Shown in pieces: positions 54,749-62,877 of a stretch of DNA of 64,000 nucleotides. The notes beneath the pieces were generated by a model that worked only from the letters and a program-made list of their open reading frames with translations, had not been told where the DNA came from and did no database searches. The stretch lies in contig NC_089597.1 in the NCBI RefSeq assembly GCF_019320115.1, forward strand, positions 116,070,000-116,133,999. Direction: 5' to 3'. Made by a program: the position numbers and the translations under genes. Source of the stretch: Miscanthus floridulus (taxonomy: Eukaryota; Streptophyta; Magnoliopsida; Poales; Poaceae). Position 1 is the first letter of the stretch. Each line of letters opens with the position of its first letter.

Positions 54749-55623
54749 TGATGTAGACTAGGCCCGATCTTCCGAAAGGTATGATAGCGTCGATTGGTGG
54801 AGACTCAACGTTCATGATCTAGGCTTCGAACCAAGACTGATTCGGACCCCCACAACCGTTACACCACTGCTCCGTTGGTTATCAACCACGCGAACGCGAT
54901 TGACCTCGCCGAGAAGGCTTTCCTGCAAGCGAATCGAGAACACAAGCAAGAACGAGATAAACGCAATCTGAAATTGCAAATGAATATGAGGCTTATGATA
55001 ATGAGAAAGAGTTCAAGTCTTTATTCGAAAGGACTAATCGCCACAGGCGAACAAGATCAAGAACTGGGGCCTTGGTTCACAGCAAGCGGCCTTGGCGGCG
55101 ACAATTGCAGCAAAACGACGTCTGTTCCACGAGAAAATCAAGAACTAAACAAAACCCAAATCCTAAGGAGAGCGACGGCTGATATTTATAGAGTCTTGGG
55201 CGTCACCCCCCCTGGACGCGCCCTTAATGGGCCCAAACACGATACACGGTCCAATGGACCAAAAGACGGTGTCGCAGCACCCTGGCAGATTCTGGACGTT
55301 GACTTATTTCGACGATTTCTGTTGATTCCGAAGGTCTTTTGATGTGAAACCAACTGGGTTGGCTTCTTTATCCAATTAGCTTTCCATCCATATATGGATC
55401 ATTGAAAACGGAGTCTGGATGCATCCTGGGTGACCAGTTTAAGGCAGATTGGTCCTAAAACCCGAGACAGACTCGAACTTGAATTGCTTTGGGCCTCCAC
55501 CTCGGGGACTCGAACCGAATTAGCCTCGGACCTCCTTCTTGACTTGGACACCCTTGCTGGCCTCCTACCCCTCCATACCATGTGCCAAACATGGTCATAT
55601 GCGTGGGTGTCATGTTCTCATCA
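54749..55623 (-). repeat. 5' LTR of the gag-only element
   Basis: 875 bp. Read in the element's direction it starts TGATGAGAACATGAC and ends TAGTCTACATCA. Open frames across it on the plus strand also occur in the other LTR copy and have no known domain. Confidence 0.9.
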
Positions 55624-55884
55624 TCTCCCGTCACTCATGGCCCTTCGGTCCAGAGTCCGACCGGACCTTCGATGCCCCCCATCTCATTCCCACTCGTTTG
55701 TAACCCCATAGCAAACTTTGAGCACCTGGGCTCAGGAATAAAGTCACCGACCGACTCAAACTGGACGTAGGGCATGTTGCCTGAACCAGTATAAACCCTG
55801 TGTTATTGAGTGCTAGGCCACATCCGATCACAACATACGGCAAAACTACAAATATTTACTTGTTGGTCACTTTTCGCACCGACA
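55624..55884 (+). repeat. 3' LTR of G1, right part
   Basis: The sequence TCTCCCGTCACTC continues the LTR from the break at 51614 and matches 5' LTR bases from about 19887 to 20145, ending CGCACCGACA. The target duplication AGGAG follows. Confidence 0.9.
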
Positions 55885-55929
55885 AGGAGCTTGACTGCTG
55901 TTTGCACTAGCTTCGGACATTTTTTAAGC
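55885..55929 (-). pseudogene. hAT transposase start-codon exon, displaced by the G1 insertion
   Basis: On the minus strand an acceptor-like CTACAG is followed by GCTTAAAAA and an ATG at 55920-55918. Twelve codons (MSEASANSSQAP) run to 55885 and would continue in frame at 19000 if the 36.9 kb G1 insertion were absent. The five bases AGGAG (55885-55889) are the G1 target duplication. MS-EAS starts followed by acidic, Ser-rich leaders are usual in grass BED-hAT transposases. Confidence 0.75.
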
Positions 55930-56040
55930 CTGTAGTTAACCACATAAATATTTAATTATTACCCAGTAAAAAAGCACAACACCAGTTCATAAATCTCAAA
56001 CATAAGCTACTATAAAACACTAAATTGGTAACTTTTAGCA

Positions 56041-56517
56041 CTAAACTTGCACATAATAACGAGACAAACAATATTCATCAAGTTTAAAAGCTTCAGATCT
56101 ACTGAGTACTAACCCTGGAGAATTAAAATTTTTGCGGCCAGGCTTCTCTGCTGCAGATATCTTCAAGCGGGGGCGCTTGGGGTTGGGGTCAAAACCTTTC
56201 GCCTGTGGTGGTCGAGGAAGCCGCTTGGGGTCACCAGCTATGAAGGCGGCTTTGGTCGACGACGACGGGGGAGCTTTTTTCTTCTCGGCGGCAGGTGTAG
56301 GGGGAGCTTTCTTCTTCTCGGTTGCAGGTGCAGATGGAGCATCCACCAACTCCTTGGATGCGGTTGTAGCTTCATTGGTCACGACCAGATCCGACAGTAG
56401 GGGGTCGGTGACGACTGGATCTGGCGGCAGCGGCAGCGGCCCTTGAGGAGGGACGGGGTCAGTAGACGAACGGTGCAAATGATGGGTTAATTTGTCAAGG
56501 ATGAAGAAGGGCTTCAC
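56041..56517 (-). other. Lys/Pro/Ala-rich open frame in the 5' region of the hAT element
   Basis: A minus-strand frame of about 159 codons is open here. It contains two copies of an AEKKKAPP repeat and a basic patch (PKRLPRPPQ, NPKRPRLKIS), but no known domain. A donor-like CCAGG|GTTAGT lies near 56113. Splicing it to the acceptor before 55929 would place the transposase ATG out of frame, so this may be an upstream exon of the hAT transcript, a captured host exon or chance. It begins with GTG, not ATG. I cannot assign a function. Confidence 0.35.
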
Positions 56518-57057
56518 CGGGCAACGTCCATGGCGGCGAGCGGCGATGATACATGGACATCGCGAGCTAGCAGCAGAGCAGTGAAGTGGAGTGTGGAGTG
56601 TGGAGAGTGACGGGAAAGTGGAGACTGGAGAGGGGCGCGTGCGACGGGACCACGGGAGCCCGTGCGTTGCGGCGACGGGAAAGGGATAGGGATGGAGAGT
56701 TCTCTGTAAATTAGGGTTACCATTCCTTTTATATGAACCTAACTAGACTTGGGCCAACATATGTTAACGGGGCCTATTTCATGTACTCCCTCCGTGTGTC
56801 GTGTTCAGGTTCAAAGCTATAATTGCGTTTTTTTCTGGACGGATGGAGTACATATACACATATATAATAGCATAGCGGGTTTCCCGTCGGATAACGGGGA
56901 CGGGTATATAGGGAACGTACCCGTACCCGCCATCCCCGTTGGGGATGGATTCTTGCCCATTTAGATCCCCGCGGGTAGAGATCTCATCTCATCCCCGTTT
57001 CCTAATGGATCAATTATCCGTCGGGTATCGGATATCGGGTATCTGTTGCCATCTTTA
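56518..57057 (-). other. Right (5') subterminal region of the hAT element
   Basis: Between the upstream frame and the right terminal repeat lie about 540 bases without a gene. They contain a very short MITE (56786-56848) and, from 56875 to the end, a dense cluster of CGGGTA, GGGGACGGG and GGGTATCGGATATCGGGTATC words, matching in kind the subterminal words at the left end. The element promoter is expected here. Confidence 0.65.
56786..56848. mobile_element. Very short Stowaway-like MITE
   Basis: CTCCCTCCGTGTGTC at the left and GGACGGATGGAG at the right are inverted relatives flanked by TA on both sides. At about 63 bp between the TA copies it is shorter than an intact Stowaway and is probably an internally deleted copy. 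It lies in the 5' subterminal region of the hAT element. Confidence 0.6.
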
Positions 57058-57065
57058 GTCCCATG

Positions 57066-59544
57066 CCATTGCCATGCCATGGCAGGGTGGGTGGATCATG
57101 GCTGCCTCGTCGCCGTCATCCTCCGCATCCTTGCGCACGGCCCGCAATTACTTTTACTAGTACCACCACCTCATGCTTAATCCATTGTCACAAAAAAAAA
57201 TTGATTGTTCAGTTCAGCTATGAGATCTACTAAACGCTCCCGACTGCTAGTTGAGTGTGTACAGCACAGATTCCTCTTGGCTCCTGCCGTACTGCACACC
57301 CTGCGCCTCCCGTTCTGCCGCGGGCGACAGTAGCCGAGCCCGCAAGGAAAACGACAGGGGAGGGCAGCGCGGTCATTTCCGCAGCGGTTCAAATGATTGA
57401 TGGATTGCCGCCCTCCCGCGCCAGGCACAGGCAGTCAGGCAGAGGCAGAGGCAGCTCGTCGTGCCGGCCCGCTCCTGTAGTTGCTGTGCCGAGAGCATGG
57501 GGCGCCTGCCCACCCGCTGCTCATCTGCAGGCCGCGCGGCCTCGTTTTCGTCAGGGAGGCAATGGTGTGGTCTCAGCTCGCGTCTCGTTCTCTGCCCTGC
57601 CCTGTGACGGGACGACCTGCCCGGGGCGGGTGTCTGATGACCATGACCATGGATAAGGATTCCGTGCCAGCTCGGACTCGGAGCTCGCGCGCGCGGTGGC
57701 AGTGGCGGACGCTGTGCCGTTGGCCGGCGGGCGGACTGCGGAAGTGCGGAGGGGTGGTCAACAGAGCGGGAGCGCGCCTCGTTCTTGGTCCGCGCGGGCC
57801 GTTTCGTTACTTAACCAAGTCCCGTTCCGCGTGCCGTCGTCGTCGTCGTCGTGGGAACCCGCACGCACGGGCACGGCATGGCACGCACGAGCTGCTGCTG
57901 CCGTGAAAAGGGGCTCCTGCTGCTAGAAAAAACGCCGTGCACTGTGCGCTCGACGCTAGCAGCGAGGAGAAGCGGCCAGCAGCAAGATGTTGCTGGGTGC
58001 CGATCCGGTCCCCGGCCAGTTGCACGGCGAACCAGGGCGGCCGCTGCTGCTACGCTTCTCCATCTCGATCGAATCTCCGCTATCAAAGCCACGCTGCTGG
58101 TCTTGTTTACCCGTGAAGCTGACCGATCGTCTGTAATGTAATAATCATATCTGACGGGCAATTAACGAAGACTCGCTGCTTTCAACATCAGGATCATTCG
58201 TAACATGGTTTAGGGTCAGTTACCATTCATGGGTCATGATGCGCACTATGATTTTTAAAACAAAGTCTAACTTACTTCCCCGAATCTAAAATGACATTCT
58301 TTTGAGACGGATTCATTAATTCAACGATGACTCACCTCTTCGATCGCTTACTCCCTCCAGCAGCATGCAGGATACTGACGGCTGCAGACAGAAATGTGCA
58401 GTGCCGAGTCCGGAAACGTAGCTGCAGGTCCTGCTCCTGTGATCCTGTCTACCGCTCGCGCGATCATCCCCTACGAAATCTGTATTTTGCACTGAAACGT
58501 CCGTGATTATATTCCTTGGGGGCGGGCCGGGGCGGCAATCAACAATCATGCAGTACAGAAGTGACGACTGAAGCTCGCCAAAAAAAAAAAAACAGTAACG
58601 ACTGACGACTGTCGACTCAGTAACAAGGTAAACAAGTACTAGTAGTACAAACAAGGTGTGTACTCCTGCACCTGGAGCTACGTACTCCTACATTACAAAT
58701 ACCTGGCCTTTTTGTTGTTTACCTCTCGCGCATACTGCCACCTCCGTATGCAGTTCTACCACCGTAGTGCGATAAAAACTAATACATGTCTTTTGTCCCT
58801 GCACGAATAAATCGCAACACAACACTCCATGCATGCATGCTGCAGCATTATTATTCAGATGTCTGTGTGTGTTTTTGGCCTTTTATTAGCTGCCTGCTGG
58901 CTAGTCCCAGGCAGATTAAAGCTGCATGTGATTATACCAGATATAATAAGGCAACAGGGGCACCCGACCAAAGTTGGACGATGATATGGTTTGTTCCGGG
59001 GAATTGAAGAAGTGCACCGCCCACTTGATATTGTACTGTACTGTGCATTTTACGGCACAGGGCGGGCGGGCGTTCCATAGAAGGAAGATTCCTAGTAACT
59101 TCACCACCCAAAACAGCCCACATGTACGTCAGGAGTAAGATAACCTTTGCTTGTCTGCGTGTAGGAACAAAAATGCTAGCTTGTCTCAGTTCGCTCGTTC
59201 CCCGCTCTCGTGGCTCGTGAGCCGGCTGAGACTACTCGCCCAAATGGATCATGCGTATGCATGGACAAACGAGCTAGGAATGAATTTCTTTCGGCCCTGG
59301 GCAAACACGTAGACAAGCATGTGACTGTGACAATCTTTTATACTTGAATAAAAAGTTTAGGCTTTCACTGCTACAGATCCATGGATCAGTTGGGTCTATA
59401 CCCGACCTCACCGCCGGAACTAAATTCGGGGTAGAGAATAATCGGCAGCGATGGAGCTCGCCTATCACTTCCGGTTCTTGACCCGTCAATGATAAGAACA
59501 TCTTATTGTCGGTTCAAAACTAGACCTGGCAGTGATAGTAGTAA
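57066..59544. other. Right flank of the hAT element, no gene recognised
   Basis: From 57066 to about 58100 the DNA is GC-rich with overlapping frames on both strands, none with a known domain; a CGTCGTCGTCGTC repeat lies at 57835-57852. From 58100 on it is of mixed composition. TCTAAAATGACATTCTTTTGAGACGG near 58285 resembles the end of a CTCCCTC-type MITE. From about 59357, words such as CACCGCCGGAAC, CCGGTTCTTGAC and GGCAGTGATA resemble CACTA subterminal repeats. Confidence 0.5.
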
Positions 59545-60000
59545 GGGCAGTCCCAATGAAAGAAACCAGTAGTTTCTATAACATAGGATACCGCACCAAA
59601 AAAAGTACTGCTTTCCAACCCATGGTTTCAATGAGTAATAACTATTTTCTCTTTCTCTCTCCCAACTCTATCTTTTCCTCCAATGGGAGTGCGACACGAG
59701 CTCCCTAGAAACTGGTGGTTTCTCCCCAATGGCGATTTCATGGTTTCTTAGTGCATTGGGTCAAGAGTAGACCTGGTTTCTTCATGAAGAAACCATTTCT
59801 ATGATTTTTGCTCTCTTTCTTCATTAATTACGTTGCCATGTCAGCATTTTGCCTACGTGGCAAGTCATTTAATGAGGATAGAAACCATCATCAATGCACC
59901 ATTGGGACTGCCCTAAGATCACTAACGGGTCCAACTTTAACACGGTAGTAATAGCATTGGGTTCACTGCCGTGTCAATGTATGGAAGCATCATAGATATA
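59358..60000. mobile_element. Possible CACTA-derived sequence, interrupted by a MITE
   Basis: CACTGCTACAGATCC near 59367, followed by CCGCCGGAAC, ATCGGCAGCGAT, TTCCGGTTC and GGCAGTGATAG words and, after the MITE, CACTAACGGGTCC and CACTGCCGTGTC, are of the kind found next to CACTA ends. A true terminus and a 3-bp target duplication were not found and no transposase is visible. Confidence 0.35.
59545..59913. mobile_element. Tourist-like MITE (369 bp)
   Basis: The ends GGGCAGTCCCAATG and CATTGGGACTGCCC are perfect inverted repeats, flanked by TAA on both sides (59542-59544, 59914-59916). A TAA duplication and such ends fit a PIF/Harbinger-derived MITE. The interior repeats AGAAACCA/TGGTTTCT words in both orientations. 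It is non-coding. Confidence 0.9.
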
Positions 60001-62652
60001 CATTCTGAGAACCACTTTGGTTGTACCATATCATTGCCATTGTGTTGAGCAATCTTTTTACTTACAGCTACCACATCTGGATTGCCCTTCATAAAGCTTA
60101 TAATCGAATGGACGGGAAGTCATGAATACAATATCCAATGTTCACAAGCGCCTTCATACATGTTTTCACATCTTTTTTCTCTATGGTTCTTTGATAGGGT
60201 GCGTTGCTCCCTAGAGAAATTTGGAAAACGCATCTAGGGATACCCTCTAGCAACGACGATGATGAAATTGATATGACTCTCCATCACGGAATTTGGTTGT
60301 CATATTATTGATCTGATGGACTCCAAGGAACATTTGTGGATCTTGGAGCCATCTGATCGGCTTAATTTTTTATGATAATTTCAAAAGGATGTTAGGAAGG
60401 ATTATGTAACAAAGTTTAAAAACACATAAATTGACTAATTTAGTGGAAGATAAGATTTCTTATTACTATGGTCAAATACGGGGGTTGTGTCCGCTCCATA
60501 GTTGGTTTAACTACATAAATCTAGGGGAAAATCCTGGTGCCTAAGAGGGAGGTGGAGGTCCCTACATACCTGATGTAAGCCCGAGCTGAAGCACATATAA
60601 GGAAATACAAAGGCACATAATTTACAAACCATCACCTTCCCATATAAACAAAATGGAGAACACATCATATGATTCACAAACAAATGTCCTGAACAAACCT
60701 TTGATAAACCATATCATATCTTCATGTCTCCGTTGAACAGATTATGCATGTGGGCTGTTACATGTAAAGTTTGTTATCAAACATATGAGAGGTCATGAAT
60801 ATATTATGCATTATCCGCAAGTGCCTTCATACATGTTTTTGCAGCATTTCCCTCAGCAATTCTTTGCTAGGGTGCGCTCCTTCAGAAGCACAAACTCTCA
60901 CTTGACATAACCAAGCCTATTCAAAAGACTGGATGCGCATTGGCTACTCTCTAAGCACTAATGGGGTCCATAATATACAATTAAGACTTTATAATCACTC
61001 TAATAAGCCAAAACACTCTCCTTAATCCAAATGTATGTAACTAACTATACCTATCTTCTAAGAGTCACCAAATGTACAGGATGATGGGTTATATATAGGC
61101 CAAACACCCAAAAGTAGTTCTTAACCCAGCCAAAAATATTGCATCAAATTTCTTCAATGTTTTTTCCACTGCACAATGGAGAGTTCCAATGTTTCTTCTG
61201 TTTTCAAAAGACATCCACTCTGTAACCAATCTTTGATACATCACTAGAGAACTCTGGTGTAGTCTTTGCCTCTCAATCAACTACACACCCTCTTTGTGCT
61301 TTGACTCTAGTGCTAATCTACAGTGATTGCACCGGAATTACTCGGTGAACTATAAGAACAAACCCTAGCCATGCATTATTCTTCCAAGCTCCAGTGGTTT
61401 CTCCATTACCCACACCAGAGAGCTGCGGTGCTCATAAAGCATGTGCATTCTCATCTATTTTATCTTCTTCGAGATTCGCTTCATCCATCCTTGGACTTCA
61501 TCCGAGCTACCTAGTACTAGTTTTCACAAGTGTGCATCACATCCACTCACTAGACACATTTAGGTCAAGCCACTTGTTCATACACATCTTTATAGTGAGA
61601 CCAAATAAAAAAAAGAAAGAATCTGGCTACTCGCTCATCCACTCAAGGCTAAACAACACTTAGAACCAGCTCATCCTTAACCTTTATGCATATCCTTTGA
61701 AAACCAATCGAAATCCATCATTAGGGGCATAAACAACATATGAGCTCAATCAATACCCACCATTGTGACCTCAACAAGCAATGCCGTTGCAAAACAAATG
61801 TTAGTCGTAATGATTGTGTCGTCATTAATCGTCAAAACCGAATTAGGTGTCTAGATGCTTTGAATATAATCCTTATATATAAATTCCGCTAGTTAACACT
61901 TTAAACTTGCATGTCGAAAAGGCCAAAGTACAACTAGGGCAACATATCTGTCGACAAATTTTCCAGCAAAATCTGTTAGCTAGATTCCACCACGGCACCA
62001 CCAAATGTTGCTTTTGTGATGTGCACCTTGACTATTTTTTTTTCAATCATGATTTCTTATTGTTTAAACTTATTATAACTTTAGCTCTTTAGCATGTGTA
62101 AGTTCTATTTGTTTTGCCTTTGTTTTGCTTTATTTATTACTTTAGTTTGTGGTGTTTCACTATTGTACAGTTTTAACGTAGTTATATAAGTACATTCTAT
62201 GTTAAGTTAAATCAAAATGATAAAAAACCCTGACCTATTTCATATAAAGAAATCTATCGACAATTATTATCGTGTGCTCTTGACAGATCTTTTATATATT
62301 GCTCTTTGGTTGCTTTGATAAAATCTTTGTAACTCCAACCTAGCACATGAGATTCCACTCCACTCGTATTCGGATCAGCCACAAGACTGCAAACGCAGCA
62401 GAAAACCACTGGACATCGCCATGGTTCGCGGGCAGTCCCCTCTGTATCTCCCCTGGCCGTAGCTGTAGCCCGTGGCCGGTGCCGTTACAAAAATATACTA
62501 ACCCGGAACCCGACGAGCTCCACGCTGCCGCTGCCGCCTCTGCGCGCACCCGGAGCGCCCACCCAGCTCAAACGCCGCCCCTGCTTCCGCGAACCGGCCG
62601 TGTCCAGTTCAGCGAGCCCCCAAAACCATTTTGCATTTTACCCTTACCCGCT
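59917..62652. other. Intergenic region upstream of the right-edge gene
   Basis: AT-rich sequence without a convincing gene. A segment at about 60120-60210 (CATGAATACAATATCC, CGCCTTCATACATGTTTT, GATAGGGTGCG) recurs in diverged form at about 60793-60872. Frames here are short. From about 62340 the composition turns GC-rich towards the promoter. Confidence 0.5.
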
Positions 62653-62662
62653 TATATATATA
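62653..62662 (+). promoter_or_regulatory. Candidate TATA box of the right-edge gene
   Basis: TATATATATA lies about 190 bp upstream of the start codon at 62855, in an otherwise GC-rich stretch (CCGCTTATATATATACGCGG). A start site some 30 bp downstream would give a 5' UTR of about 165 bases. Confidence 0.6.
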
Positions 62663-62829
62663 CGCGGCTTTACCACCGTTACCCCGTCCCACATCGCTCC
62701 CGGTTCCCCGCCACCGCCAGCCACTGGATTTTTAGCCACCGCCCGTACCGGCAGCTCCAGCAAGAGTGCCACTCCCCTGAGTCCCCTCCCACACACACTG
62801 CGTAGCGCGCAAGGCTGCCTCCGACTTTG

Positions 62830-62877
62830 ATGCGCGTTGCCACCGCCGCGGTCCATGGCCTCCGCCGTCGCCAGTAA
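62830..62877 (+). other. Short upstream ORF overlapping the main start codon
   Basis: ATG at 62830 opens a 15-codon frame (MRVATAAVHGLRRRQ) ending in TAA at 62875-62877. It is in the +2 frame relative to the main ATG at 62855 and overlaps it by 23 bases. Its context has T at -3, so many ribosomes should scan past. Such overlapping uORFs usually lower translation of the main frame. Confidence 0.5.

Larger units (their letters stand above)
51615..55623 (-). mobile_element. Gag-only LTR retrotransposon (TR-GAG type) in the G1 3' LTR
   Basis: Two LTRs of 874 and 875 bp (51615-52488, 54749-55623) differ by roughly 3-4% in the part compared. On the minus strand the element starts TGATGAG and ends CTACATCA; the plus-strand left copy begins TA instead of TG. 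The primer site TGGTATCGGAGCC (complement of 54734-54746) matches initiator tRNA-Met, and a purine tract AAGAAGGGGAGGA (complement of 52489-52501) adjoins the left LTR. The flanks GCTCC and TCTCC are a 5-bp target duplication with one change. The interior of 2.26 kb holds one gag-like gene and no protease, RT or integrase. It must be moved by proteins from another element. Confidence 0.9.
19006..55884 (+). mobile_element. G1: Tat-lineage Ty3/Gypsy retrotransposon (RIRE2-like), heavily decayed and nested
   Basis: The target duplication AGGAG lies at 19001-19005 and 55885-55889. The 5' LTR is 19006-20145 and starts TGTCGGG; the 3' LTR starts near 51321, is internally deleted, is split by the gag-only element, and ends at 55884. 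A primer site TGGCGCCGTCCGTGGGG follows the 5' LTR. Gag, protease, RT, RNase H, a second (archaeal-type) RNase H and integrase can be read in order with many stops. After pol come an antisense gene remnant and tandem repeats, both characteristic of the Tat lineage. Own sequence, without inserts, is about 14.8 kb. Confidence 0.9.
5466..57057 (-). mobile_element. hAT DNA transposon, expanded to 51.6 kb by nested insertions
   Basis: The left end begins TAAAGAGGGCAAC and the right end, read inward on the minus strand, begins TAAAGATGGCAAC: 12 of 13 bases agree. Immediately outside lie GTCCCAGG (5458-5465) and GTCCCATG (57058-57065), an 8-bp target duplication with one change, the length expected for hAT elements. 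Both subterminal regions are filled with CCCGTCCCCG, GGGTATC and CGGGTAC words in both orientations, typical of grass hATs. Between the ends, on the minus strand, lie the pieces of a BED-finger hAT transposase gene. Removing the MITE, the Copia and G1 leaves only about 4.2 kb, a normal size for an autonomous hAT. The transposase has nonsense mutations, so this copy is not autonomous. Confidence 0.9.

Noticed and set aside
57255..58161. Frames of up to 141 codons right of the hAT element
   Set aside because: CG-rich DNA with open frames on both strands; no recognisable motif and no conserved start context.
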